From a virus: a stretch of DNA of 31,229 nucleotides. The notes beneath the pieces are model-generated. The model ran no database searches and was not told where the DNA came from. It saw nothing but the letters and a program-made list of their open reading frames with translations. The stretch covers positions 1 to 31,229 of IMG/VR virus record IMGVR_UViG_3300005529_000079; one strand, 5' to 3'. Below are positions 6,529 to 14,803 of this stretch, one piece after another. The first letter of the stretch is position 1. Each line of letters begins with the position of its first letter. A program made the position numbers and the translations under genes.

Positions 6529-6719
6529 CCGACTGTATCGTGAAATGGGATGGAGGGTCCCAGACCATCAGAGACGCGCAACTGGGTGATCCACGCGTAG
6601 GTGCTCTGCTCGATCGATTGGCAAAGAACGGCGCCAAGAATCCCTCCGTGGAGTTCCTGGACGACTTTCTCGATGGAGACGCTGACCCCACGACGGATCC
6701 TACAAATGCCAATGTCTGA
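6525..6719 (+). CDS. small acidic hypothetical protein
   Basis: A 64-residue acidic product (VEFLDDFLDGDADPTTDPTN near the end). Start ATG 6525 lies in an ATGA overlap; its end overlaps the next start in an eight-base ATGTCTGA arrangement, the same junction seen at 1493-1500. Function unknown. Confidence 0.6.
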   Translation: MTDCIVKWDGGSQTIRDAQLGDPRVGALLDRLAKNGAKNPSVEFLDDFLDGDADPTTDPTNANV

Positions 6720-7023
6720 ACACGAGGCTCGTGAGCAAGAGCTACTCGGAGAGATCGAGCAGCTCCGTGGCAACCTCTCCCTCGCCGAGGAAGGGCTGGC
6801 CAACTACCACCGGGAGGCATTGTCACTGCATGAGCAGATTGCGGTTCTGCAGGGTGAGCGCGATAGGCTGAGGACGGCCATAGAGCGCGCCCACGCAGAG
6901 CTGGATGACATCCTGGAGGACTGGCAGCTCGAGGGGCGACATGGTCAGCCACGTTATGAGCGACTCAAGCGAGAGACTCAGGCGGCTGAAGATGCGTTTA
7001 GAGGCTCCGTACCACAGACATGA
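6712..7023 (+). CDS. coiled-coil protein
   Basis: A 103-residue product that is helical almost throughout, with long heptad-like stretches (LLGEIEQLRGNLSLAEEGL and LHEQIAVLQGERDRLRTAI) and no hydrophobic membrane segment. It probably forms a dimeric coiled coil. Start ATG 6712 (MSEHEAREQ) overlaps the previous stop; ATG 6706 is two codons upstream in the same frame. It joins the next small gene by ATGA. Function unknown. Confidence 0.6.
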   Translation: MSEHEAREQELLGEIEQLRGNLSLAEEGLANYHREALSLHEQIAVLQGERDRLRTAIERAHAELDDILEDWQLEGRHGQPRYERLKRETQAAEDAFRGSVPQT

Positions 7024-7109
7024 AACGCCGCTGGCGCGATACGCTCCGCAGCCCCGTGTTCTGGAAGGCGTTCTGGGACGGATTGACGCTCCGATGGAAG
7101 CGCGGTTAA
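7020..7109 (+). CDS. very small basic, Trp-rich ORF, 29 residues
   Basis: It starts at ATG 7020 in ATGA overlap with the previous stop and ends at TAA 7107-7109, one base before the last codon of the oppositely oriented late operon. The peptide is basic and aromatic: four Trp, two Phe, eight Arg/Lys (MKRRWRDTLRSPVFWKAFWD at the start). Such short F/W-rich proteins occur near lysis cassettes and could associate with membranes. Coding status is supported only by the junction. Confidence 0.5.
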   Translation: MKRRWRDTLRSPVFWKAFWDGLTLRWKRG

Positions 7110-7110
7110 C

Positions 7111-7266
7111 TCAGAGGAGTTTGGCGAGGATGAATCCGACCGCCAGTGCGATCACCGCTACGCCAATCACGAGCCCGCCGCTTGACTTCACGTCGGTCTG
7201 TGCCTTGGCCTCGAAGTCCTTTACCTCGGTCTTCACGTCCTGCTTGATCTTGTCGAATGCGCTCAT
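7111..7266 (-). CDS. small C-tail-anchored membrane protein
   Basis: A 51-residue product. The N-terminal 30 residues are charged and helical (MSAFDKIKQDVKTEVKDFEA at the start), and residues about 31-51 are hydrophobic (GLVIGVAVIALAVGFILAKL), ending at the membrane segment. That gives a single tail anchor, topology N-in. It is the last gene of the late operon, eight bases after the holin gene, with GAGGT before its ATG. Position suggests a lysis accessory or antiholin-like role, but the sequence alone does not show it. Confidence 0.65.
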   Translation of the reverse strand: MSAFDKIKQDVKTEVKDFEAKAQTDVKSSGGLVIGVAVIALAVGFILAKLL

Positions 7267-7273
7267 GACGACC

Positions 7274-7792
7274 TCATTTGTTGGCAATCACTTTGTTGAT
7301 GGCATCGGTCTTGGCGGCTGATCCTGCGGAACTACCATAGTAGTACTGGATGATGCCGGTCCATGCCGTTCCCAAGGCGCCCACCATGACGAGCATGACA
7401 TCTCCGCCAGTCTGGGGCTTGCCGTAGATAATCAGATACGCCAGGGTTGCAAAAAATCCGATCGTGATGAGATAGGCCATGTACTTGGGCGTGGTGTCCT
7501 TGGTGGCGATCTCCATCGCCCGGGCGTTGGCCCGATCATCGAAGGTGAGTTTCTCCTCGCTGATATCCAGGGCCTTCATCTGTGTCTGGAAGTCGTTATC
7601 CGCCTGTTTGAGCTTCAGCAGGATATCTGGATCGGTCGAGGTGATCGCTGCTTCCATGGCCTTGGGATCGCTCGTGCCGAGGGCTTTGGAGAGCAGACTT
7701 CCGGCGAGCCCTCCGAAGGGTCCGCCGAGGGCAGTACCGATCAGCGGTGCGACTGTGGCGAGAACGGATTTGGCTGTGGCTCCAAAGTTCAT
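7274..7792 (-). CDS. holin of the 3-TM (GTA holin) type
   Basis: A 172-residue protein that probably permeabilises the inner membrane to start lysis. It has an N-terminal Gly/Ala-rich hydrophobic stretch (about 8-38), a charged helical middle, and two clear membrane helices near 104-124 (YMAYLITIGFFATLAYLIIY) and 131-152. They are followed by the typical YYYGSSAGSAAKTDAI ending of the GTA_holin_3TM family. It overlaps the endolysin stop by four bases (ATGA), so holin and endolysin are co-translated. The family match is by recognised pattern; timing of lysis cannot be read here. Confidence 0.85.
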   Translation of the reverse strand: MNFGATAKSVLATVAPLIGTALGGPFGGLAGSLLSKALGTSDPKAMEAAITSTDPDILLKLKQADNDFQTQMKALDISEEKLTFDDRANARAMEIATKDTTPKYMAYLITIGFFATLAYLIIYGKPQTGGDVMLVMVGALGTAWTGIIQYYYGSSAGSAAKTDAINKVIANK

Positions 7793-8133
7793 GCGCGCAC
7801 CCCATCCGGTGTAATGCTGAAGTGGTCATAGTCCTTCAGGTGCTGAAAGTCTCCTCCGAAGCGGTATGAGGGCCCCAGCGTCTTCCACCAGGCGCCGAGC
7901 TCGATATACGGCTCTGGCGCGGTCACATACTCTCCATCCTTGAAGAGATTCAGGTCAATCGCAAGCCGATCGGTATGCAAGCTATGAGCGATTCCGGTGC
8001 CATGGGAAGCGTTCAGCGCAGCTTGCTCAGGTGAGCGCCAGGCCTCTCCCAGGGTGACACCGTAACCCAGCTCTGCCGCCTTCTGGATGAGTTTCGCTGC
8101 AGCTTGCGCAAATTCCTGTTGGAGTACGCTCAC
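7789..8133 (-). CDS. endolysin, M15-type D,D- or L-Ala-D-Glu peptidase
   Basis: A 114-residue zinc peptidase of the VanY/peptidase M15 type that cleaves peptidoglycan stem peptides. The signatures are GEAWRSPEQAA at 29-39, SLHTDRLAIDL at 51-61 with zinc ligands His53 and Asp60, GAWWKTLG near 80, RFGGDF at 91-96 and DHFS at 103-106 with His104 as third ligand. There is no signal peptide, as expected for a holin-dependent endolysin. The start is GTG at 8131-8133, in GTGA overlap with the spanin-like gene; the stop overlaps the holin start. Size is normal for compact phage M15 lysins. Confidence 0.9.
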   Translation of the reverse strand: MSVLQQEFAQAAAKLIQKAAELGYGVTLGEAWRSPEQAALNASHGTGIAHSLHTDRLAIDLNLFKDGEYVTAPEPYIELGAWWKTLGPSYRFGGDFQHLKDYDHFSITPDGVRA

Positions 8134-8414
8134 TGCTCGAGCCTCGAAAACTTCCCGGTCATGGCCAGCCCCTCGAGCCGGGCCGCTATCGCCCGCGTAG
8201 CCGCCGCATCCTCTCGGATCTCCTTTAGCTCCTCGTCCTGCCGCGTGAAGCGCCCGCCGCTTTCCTCGTGGCGCCTGTCTACCTTGCCATCCAGTTTCTC
8301 GATGGCTTCTTTCAACTCACCACGAGTCACGAAATATCTTTGGAGAACAGCCACGATCAAAGCTCCTACGATGGGGGTTGCCGCACACACTGCGGTGACG
8401 ATTGTCCAGTTCAA
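8130..8414 (-). CDS. membrane-anchored coiled-coil protein, possible spanin
   Basis: A 94-residue product with an N-terminal membrane helix (TIVTAVCAATPIVGALIVAV, about 3-22). A charged, helical periplasmic or cytoplasmic part follows (KEAIEKLDGKVDRRHEES and EELKEIREDAAATRAIAAR). This is the plan of i-spanins and of DUF2730-type phage proteins, and the place next to the endolysin fits. The start is taken as TTG 8412-8414 in a TTGA overlap with the spike gene; GTG at 8444 in the same frame is an alternative giving 104 residues. No embedded Rz1-like lipoprotein was seen. Confidence 0.65.
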   Translation of the reverse strand: MNWTIVTAVCAATPIVGALIVAVLQRYFVTRGELKEAIEKLDGKVDRRHEESGGRFTRQDEELKEIREDAAATRAIAARLEGLAMTGKFSRLEQ

Positions 8415-10294
8415 TTTGGAGTATCCGCAGCCGTGCGGCTGCACTCGTACCAGTTGCTGCCGTTGAACTCGAAGCGGATCGTGCGGTTGTTTCCGGTCGC
8501 GGGAGATACCCAGGCGCCGGCCAGTTTGTAACCGGCTGCGAATGTCACCGCTCCCAGAGCACCGCCTGAATTGTTGGCTATGCGGAAAGCGATCTCCTCG
8601 CCATCACCGACATTGGCGGCAGTGGGGACATTGATCGTGAAGGCCGTACCGTTGTTTGCCGTGATGTCGTAGAAATTCGATAGCCCATCAGGGGTCATGG
8701 ACGCAGAGTATGTGAGGGTGGTACGCCTGTTGATCATGCGAGTAGCCATCGTGGGAGATGATCCCGAAATGGGTCCACGGATGAGAAAAGAGCCTTCCTG
8801 ACGCGTGAAAGGCTGATCTGCGATTCCTCCATTGGTTGGATATCCTCCCACTCCATCGGAGAAATCTCCGATGCTGATCAGATTTGTAATCTGTACGGAA
8901 GTGTTGTGGATCTGGCCCGAAAGCGCGGTTGCACTACCTCCCCGCGTCACCGTATTACCGATGGAGGTCACATTGGTGGCCGGGCCATGAGCGATCCACG
9001 GTCCGTTGGGGCAATACACATAGTTCCCGCAAAACAGTGATGTGTTATTGGTAAGACCTGGACTGCCCGCGAACAAGTTGACATCGACGGTTGCATTGGC
9101 CTCGATGTGGCAGTTCGAGATTTCAAGCCCTGATACGCCTGTCAATGCGCAGGTTCCTCCTAACAATCCCTCTATCTCGCAACTGATGATCCGTAAGCCA
9201 TTGCATCCACGGCTGCTCGAATCGGCATTGTCTATCTTGATGAGCGTGCCGGAAGTCGCTCCATAGTTGGAGATTTCACAGCCGATGAACTCGACATCGT
9301 AGGAGCCGGTGCCATAGACGAAGTTTCCCGGATAGGGAGATGCCTTGATCAGGCAATGAGCGAACTTCCAGCTCTGCAGATAGTAAGACGCGTTGACACA
9401 TCTGATCTGGTAGAACTCACAGTGCAGGAACTTGATGCGCAGGAACTTTCCCGACATCACGAATGCGTTGTTCCCGGGCAGACTGCTCTCAAAACGGATG
9501 TTCTGGAATGTGACAAATTCCGACTTGGGATCGGTCGGAGCGGAAATGGAGGTATCGAACATTGTCACGGCACCGGTGACATAGAATCCGGCCTGGGGCC
9601 CCACTCCTTGTATCAGGAACTCTGACTGCATCGTCTGTACAAGTCGGTTGACGAACAGGGAGGAGCTGACCAGACACTTTCCCGGAATGATCAGCGATCC
9701 CCAATTGGTGCTGGCGGCACAGACAGAGATGGCCCGTTGAATGGCGGCTGTATCGTCAGTCACCCCATCGCAGGCAGCCCCATATCGACGCACATCCAGC
9801 CCTTGCAAAGGGTTGTAACTGTAGTTTGTCGGAGTGACAGCCGCGGAGATCTCAGTAGCGGTACGTGCGTAATATCCTATGTTCCCCGTGACCGTATCCA
9901 AAACCGGCGCGGCATTGGGTCCCAGATACAGATTAGCCCAGGAGAATGAGGAATTCCCTAGCGTCCGGGTATTGGTGGGCGTTGGGATCAATGAATTGGC
10001 GATCGGCAATATGCCGAAGCCACCAGGGATGTTATCGACCGTCCAGATGATGTTTCCGAATATATCCTTGAGAACCATCTTGTAAGAAAGCGTCGGATCG
10101 AGCCAAAGGTTACATTCTCCCCGGAAATTCAGATTGATCGGGTTTGTGTTCGGAGTGGTTTGGGTTGAATCAACGTACGTTGCTTGAGGTGTCGTCGTGC
10201 CTGCCGCGTAAGTCGTGAGCGTGCCGAGATACAACGGAAAACCATTGGCATCAAAGAATTTCTGAACCGGAACCGGTGCGAGCTGTGCCGTCAT
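8411..10294 (-). CDS. tailspike with pectate-lyase-type beta-helix
   Basis: A 627-residue receptor-binding protein. Residues 1-90 are a virion-anchor domain closely matching the N-terminus of the next gene upstream (LYLGTLTTYAAGT, TPNTNPINLNFRGEC, GNIIWTVDN). Residues about 165-205 carry the classic start of a Pectate_lyase_3/right-handed beta-helix (DVRRYGAACDGVTDDTAAIQ). Many short repeats of beta-helix type follow to about 500. The C-terminus (GAWVSPATGNNRTIRFEFNG, then SNWYECSRT) is a beta-rich terminal domain common to podophage spikes. Probably degrades or binds surface polysaccharide; substrate unknown. It overlaps neighbours by four bases on each side. Confidence 0.85.
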   Translation of the reverse strand: MTAQLAPVPVQKFFDANGFPLYLGTLTTYAAGTTTPQATYVDSTQTTPNTNPINLNFRGECNLWLDPTLSYKMVLKDIFGNIIWTVDNIPGGFGILPIANSLIPTPTNTRTLGNSSFSWANLYLGPNAAPVLDTVTGNIGYYARTATEISAAVTPTNYSYNPLQGLDVRRYGAACDGVTDDTAAIQRAISVCAASTNWGSLIIPGKCLVSSSLFVNRLVQTMQSEFLIQGVGPQAGFYVTGAVTMFDTSISAPTDPKSEFVTFQNIRFESSLPGNNAFVMSGKFLRIKFLHCEFYQIRCVNASYYLQSWKFAHCLIKASPYPGNFVYGTGSYDVEFIGCEISNYGATSGTLIKIDNADSSSRGCNGLRIISCEIEGLLGGTCALTGVSGLEISNCHIEANATVDVNLFAGSPGLTNNTSLFCGNYVYCPNGPWIAHGPATNVTSIGNTVTRGGSATALSGQIHNTSVQITNLISIGDFSDGVGGYPTNGGIADQPFTRQEGSFLIRGPISGSSPTMATRMINRRTTLTYSASMTPDGLSNFYDITANNGTAFTINVPTAANVGDGEEIAFRIANNSGGALGAVTFAAGYKLAGAWVSPATGNNRTIRFEFNGSNWYECSRTAADTPN

Positions 10295-11379
10295 GATAGT
10301 GGATACACAAAAACATTAGCGACTTGACTGGCCCCGCCATCTCCGATTCCCTTGGTCCCGACATTGGTCCAACCCGACGCGCTGCCGTTTTTATAGAAGC
10401 TGAAACTCGTTGTCCCTGGGGCGCCCTGAGCCACAAAACCCACTTGTGAATAAAGAGCCGCTCCGTTGTCCTGCATCGCTGCGCAGGCGACATACTGAGC
10501 GGTGACAATCGAAGGCCGGATAATCGAATTGCCCGTGAAAGTCAGCCCGAAAGTAGTCGCATTGCTGGTTCCTGAAATCTGCGGAATCCGGAGTACACAT
10601 AGATTGTTCAGGATGGTGTAAGTCGCAGTTACATTGACTGTCCCACTGACACCACTCAGTGTTCCGCCAGTCGTGCCTGTTGCGATGATGCCGGTCTGCA
10701 GCCCGCTGATTGCGACTCCGATCTGTCCAGTACCGGCATGGAATAATCCGGTACCGGTATCACCGATGAATGCAATCGAAGGGGCTGCTGCAGTACCTGG
10801 CACCGCCAGTACTCCGCCTGCGAATGATCCGGCCAGCAGAAGCCAATTTCCCCCTTTGTACATGACCTGGATGACCTGATTAGTGGCAATCTGTCCGGAG
10901 CGAAGTGCCGATCCATCCTGATTGAGAATGTTGACCACGCCCAGTCCATTCACATTCAGAGTGGAAGCGCCGGTGTTAGCGTTAGAGGCGATGAAGACCA
11001 CTATTACACCGTCGGTAAGCGCGGCAAAACTGGCGGTGAAATTCACCACATAAACATTCGCGCTGCCCGTATCTACTCCGCCATAGAGTGTTATGAGCTG
11101 ACTGTTGACTACATTATCGATAGTCCAAATGAGATTTCCGGCGGAATCCTTGAGTTGAAATTTGTAGGAGACGTTAGGCAACACCCAACAATCGCATTCA
11201 CCCCGTGTGTTCAGGACAATGGGGTTTGCATTGGGAGTGCTGCCGGTAGAATCTGTGTACGTGGCGATCGGTGTGACAGTGCCGGCCGCATAGGTGGTCA
11301 GCGTACCCAGGTATAGTGGGTTACCGTTGTTGTCATAAAACCGCTGCTTCAGGAGCGGGCTGAGAACGGCAGTCGTCAT
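10291..11379 (-). CDS. tail fibre, shares anchor domain with tailspike
   Basis: A 362-residue protein. The first ~90 residues are a duplicate of the tailspike anchor (NPLYLGTLTTYAAGTVTPIA, then DSTGSTPNANPIVLNTRGEC and GNLIWTIDN). The remainder is Gly/Thr/Ser-rich and beta-structured (ASNANTGASTLNVNGLG, GTGLFHAGTGQIGVA), as in short tail fibres, and it ends in a distinct C-terminal domain with no beta-helix signature. Probably a second receptor-binding protein, or an adaptor carrying the spike. The genes overlap by four bases, so both are made together. Confidence 0.75.
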   Translation of the reverse strand: MTTAVLSPLLKQRFYDNNGNPLYLGTLTTYAAGTVTPIATYTDSTGSTPNANPIVLNTRGECDCWVLPNVSYKFQLKDSAGNLIWTIDNVVNSQLITLYGGVDTGSANVYVVNFTASFAALTDGVIVVFIASNANTGASTLNVNGLGVVNILNQDGSALRSGQIATNQVIQVMYKGGNWLLLAGSFAGGVLAVPGTAAAPSIAFIGDTGTGLFHAGTGQIGVAISGLQTGIIATGTTGGTLSGVSGTVNVTATYTILNNLCVLRIPQISGTSNATTFGLTFTGNSIIRPSIVTAQYVACAAMQDNGAALYSQVGFVAQGAPGTTSFSFYKNGSASGWTNVGTKGIGDGGASQVANVFVYPLS

Positions 11380-13310
11380 TGTGGCAAATCCGACAGGCGC
11401 CCCAAGCCCGCTCCGGGCTTGAGCGCTTCCCGTGTGGCTTTCGCTTGCGCGCGATTGGCTGCAGCTTTGCGAACCAATGTCGCTATCGGAATGCCGGTAT
11501 GGATATTCGCCGCGCCTTCCAGAATATTGGCAGCATGCTGGCCTGCCTGCGCGACAAACGTGTTTGAATTGTTGACAAACGATCCGCGGGGCTGTGCCTG
11601 TGTGTAGCGCGCAACATTACCCAGAGTCTCCATCTGATCGGCTGTATCGGCATCTACCAGTGAGCGCATCTTGGGTGACAGAGACTGAAATGCTTTGTTA
11701 TATCGGGCTTGGCTGAAATTCCCATTGCCCAAGTCATCAATCCCGGCGGCACGCCTTAGATGATCGATTGCCGCCACACCCATTGTCTGTTGAGCCACTG
11801 CGTTATCTGCGAAATTCTCACGCATTCGAGCCACATTGTCCCGACTGCCGTTGATTACATATTTCTGCACGAACTGGTCTGGTGCTACGGTCCTATTTAC
11901 CGCCGCGTTGTAGGCAGGATCAGCCTCGAGAGCCTGGAAACGTGCGCGGGCCAATGTCCGAGCCTTGTCAAATGGCGCCTTGAATGACTCAGCTCCAGGC
12001 ATGAAGTCAGAATCTTCTACTGCTCCACGAATCAGATTCGCGGCAAACCTGGTACTTCCATCCCCATCACGAGCGAGTTCCGCTAGTCGGCTACGTAATC
12101 CCTCGAATTGTTTGGCGCTGATTGTGGCATCACCTGATCCCGCCAGTTTCTCCAGGCGCGCCATGATGTCCGGAGGACCATTTGCCCACCTGTCTTCCAA
12201 TATGGCATTTACACGTCCATAGAGATCGCGTGCATCCAGCACAGGCGCTTTCGGCGAGATCGACTTGCGGGCCTCGGCGAAAGCTGAATCAATTTCCGCG
12301 CGAGCTGCTGCGTCCTTAGCTTCATAGGCATCGATCAGAGTATCCCCGTGCTCGACTGTATTCGCGCTAAATACGTCTGGACCCACACGATCACGGAATG
12401 CCTGAATGTTTTGCTTCAATTGATCGTTCTGTTGATTGTACCGATCGGCAATATCCTTATTGACGCCTCGGCTGTTGACTTCATTCGATAAAACAGTCGG
12501 ATCCTGAGTAGCCTGCCCTTCAGTCAACTGAATCTTCACCGGCAGTGAATCGGCTTCTGCATGCCGCGCGAGTGCGGCTGAATTGACAGCACCTCCTGTG
12601 CGTTGCGCCTCCGCTGTTACCGCCTGACGCAGTTCCGGGCTCATTGCAGCAAGATTCGGCGCGGCCGCAGCGGCCCCCATGGATTGGGCTGATGCCTGAG
12701 CATTCAGAAGTTCCTGGGCAGATGGCTTTCCGCGGGCGACTGCCTCGCGATATGCGGTGAGTGGCGCCTTGGCGATATCGCCAATAGCTCCTGCAGTGCT
12801 CTTCGCGGCTGAAGAAGCAGCAGCGGCGACGCGAGAGGCTCCCAGTAATGGAGCCGCGGTTACAACATCCGCCACGGCTGGAACGTTTTCCTGACCTACC
12901 ACGGCCCCAGTTGCTTTGGAGAGCCCTTCAGCGATCGGCTGGACAATTTTGCCGATCTGATTGATTGCGTATTGACCTTCTGGTGTCCGGGGATCATAGG
13001 AAAACCTGTTCTCAATGGCGTCGATATTGCCTTTGACCTGTGCCCGGGTGTTATCCCAATCCGGAATCAATCGATTTGCCGTACGCGCCAGAGCTGCTAC
13101 AGGCGAGACGAGTACGCGGCTACCCAAGGCGGCTGCGGCATCCACATCTCCTTTGATCGCTCCCCACCAGGTGTTTTCAGGTTCATCCTCTCTGTGTGTC
13201 TTGGATGGCTGAGACTTGCGCGAGCTCAGATAGGCATCCGGATCGAATGCCTGTTCCGAACGCTGATCGGACTTGCTTGCCAGGTAGGCATCAGGATCAA
13301 AATCACTCAT
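11376..13310 (-). CDS. large internal/ejection-type virion protein
   Basis: A 644-residue, Ala-rich, mostly helical protein. The N-terminus has two copies of FDPDAYL (residues 4-10 and 22-28), a short motif seen at the start of several podophage ejection proteins. There is a probable hydrophobic/amphipathic stretch near 135-175 (AVADVVTAAPLLGASRVAAA), compatible with a membrane-penetrating helix. It lies third in a run of three large Ala/Gln-rich proteins between the tail and the fibres, the place of DNA ejection proteins. No muramidase motif was found. Function is inferred from order and composition. Confidence 0.65.
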   Translation of the reverse strand: MSDFDPDAYLASKSDQRSEQAFDPDAYLSSRKSQPSKTHREDEPENTWWGAIKGDVDAAAALGSRVLVSPVAALARTANRLIPDWDNTRAQVKGNIDAIENRFSYDPRTPEGQYAINQIGKIVQPIAEGLSKATGAVVGQENVPAVADVVTAAPLLGASRVAAAASSAAKSTAGAIGDIAKAPLTAYREAVARGKPSAQELLNAQASAQSMGAAAAAPNLAAMSPELRQAVTAEAQRTGGAVNSAALARHAEADSLPVKIQLTEGQATQDPTVLSNEVNSRGVNKDIADRYNQQNDQLKQNIQAFRDRVGPDVFSANTVEHGDTLIDAYEAKDAAARAEIDSAFAEARKSISPKAPVLDARDLYGRVNAILEDRWANGPPDIMARLEKLAGSGDATISAKQFEGLRSRLAELARDGDGSTRFAANLIRGAVEDSDFMPGAESFKAPFDKARTLARARFQALEADPAYNAAVNRTVAPDQFVQKYVINGSRDNVARMRENFADNAVAQQTMGVAAIDHLRRAAGIDDLGNGNFSQARYNKAFQSLSPKMRSLVDADTADQMETLGNVARYTQAQPRGSFVNNSNTFVAQAGQHAANILEGAANIHTGIPIATLVRKAAANRAQAKATREALKPGAGLGRLSDLPQ

Positions 13311-14800
13311 CGGGATTCAAACTCCCGGATTTGACTGCGGATGCGCGCCATCTGTTGTGCCGAAATTCCGTGTTTGGTCAGGAACTCTTCGGCTTCTTTC
13401 GGACTACGGGCAAGGCCGTATTCATAGCCCTCGATGAGATTGGGGATATTGCGGAAATCGGCCTCGTTACGCGCCAAAGATTGTCCATCACTGGTTTTCG
13501 CCTGGATCCGTGCATAGGCGGCGAGTGCTTTTTCTGTGGCCAGTGACTGGGTCACCATGCCTTTCAGCGCTGCCTGATCAACAGTCGTATTCGGGGATCC
13601 GTTATGGGCCAATTCCCTGGCTGCGTCTGTTCCTCCCAGACCAGCTTGTGTCGCGCGAGCTGCCTCATAGCGGGCCAGATTTTTCACCAGCGTATTGGCA
13701 TCCGTAGCACCCTGAGTGTCGATTCCGAGGGACGCCATGGCATTGCTGAGAGTGCGCCCGGTATCAAATCCTTTGCCTGTCTCGAGCGATGGATTGTCCA
13801 ACAGCGTCCGCGCTCGACTCAGTGCATCCTGAGCCTGAATCGTATTGTTTGCCGCCGACTGCGCCTGCTGGACACGCTGGGAAATCCCAGTCGCCGCGGT
13901 GTTCTGCACAGTCGCTTGGGCAGTCGTCGGATTGGCGCCACCGGACGCCCCCGAAGAACCAGCGGAAGGGGCTGGCGTGAGGGCTCCGCTAGGAGCTACG
14001 TTGACGATCTGTCCGGCCGCATTGGTCACCTGATGAGGCGCCATGCTCTTGTCGAAGCGCTGGCCTGTGAACTGCGGGATTCCGCTCGAGCGGGCAGTGA
14101 CAGTCGGATAAATCGCTCCTCCGGTATCAACCGATCCGGGCTGCGGATTCTGCTGTGCCTGCTGGCCTCCGACATCCTGGGCCTGCATCTGGAGCTGCTG
14201 GATCGCCTGAGGCAGCTTGCCCGGCGGGATATGATCAATCATGGGCTGATAGATCTGGGCCACTCGGGCCGCATCGGGCGAGAGTTTGGCGAAATTGCTG
14301 AAATACTGATCGATCTTGGCCCTGCCCGTGTTAACGCCTGTTCTCGGGTCAGTCTTATCCGCTGCAATATCAGGATCCTGCGCCAGAGCTCCGATCTGAG
14401 TACCAAGTTGATTGATCAGCGTGCCATTCAGTCCTGCGAGAGTCTGCTTGGCCGCCAATTGCTTCTGCTTGACCCCCAACAGACTTTCCATGATCGGTGT
14501 CTTGCCAGGGCCAGCCTGTTTGAACAGATCACTGCTCAGTGCGCTATTGAGATCGATCGTGCCGTCATCTCCAACATGATCCGCCGGATCCCAATTCTTG
14601 AAGAAATCCGCACTCTCCTGCTGCCCTTGGGTCGCCAAGAGATCACTTTGAGCCCGTGCGGCAGCGGATTTCTGTAGATACTGACCGGTCTGCAAAGCCT
14701 GCCGTTGCTGCTGCAGCCCGAGAATGCCCGACAAAGTATTCATCCCCTGCTGAGGATTCGGCGGGATGATCGTATTCGCGACGGGAGTCATATCCGGCAT
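13307..14800 (-). CDS. ejection-type virion protein, Gln/Ala-rich
   Basis: A 497-residue product rich in Gln, Ala and Gly with long helical blocks (LGLQQQRQALQTGQYLQKSA, LPQAIQQLQMQAQDVGGQQA) and a low-complexity Ser/Ala/Thr centre (about 265-310). Its N-terminus (NTIIPPNPQQGMNTLSGILG) resembles podophage internal proteins. GGAGG overlaps the preceding stop and lies close before ATG 14800; the 3' end overlaps the next gene by ATGA. Probably part of the extruded tail channel through which DNA enters the cell. No enzyme motif is visible. Confidence 0.65.
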   Translation of the reverse strand: MPDMTPVANTIIPPNPQQGMNTLSGILGLQQQRQALQTGQYLQKSAAARAQSDLLATQGQQESADFFKNWDPADHVGDDGTIDLNSALSSDLFKQAGPGKTPIMESLLGVKQKQLAAKQTLAGLNGTLINQLGTQIGALAQDPDIAADKTDPRTGVNTGRAKIDQYFSNFAKLSPDAARVAQIYQPMIDHIPPGKLPQAIQQLQMQAQDVGGQQAQQNPQPGSVDTGGAIYPTVTARSSGIPQFTGQRFDKSMAPHQVTNAAGQIVNVAPSGALTPAPSAGSSGASGGANPTTAQATVQNTAATGISQRVQQAQSAANNTIQAQDALSRARTLLDNPSLETGKGFDTGRTLSNAMASLGIDTQGATDANTLVKNLARYEAARATQAGLGGTDAARELAHNGSPNTTVDQAALKGMVTQSLATEKALAAYARIQAKTSDGQSLARNEADFRNIPNLIEGYEYGLARSPKEAEEFLTKHGISAQQMARIRSQIREFESR

Positions 14801-14803
14801 AAA

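Noticed and set aside
8411-11379. Diversity-generating retroelement as in BPP-1-like phages
   Set aside because: No reverse transcriptase gene and no template/variable repeat pair were seen near the fibre genes.
13604-14677. 357-residue open frame antisense to an ejection-type gene
   Set aside because: Low-information Arg/Leu/Ser-rich shadow with no motif.
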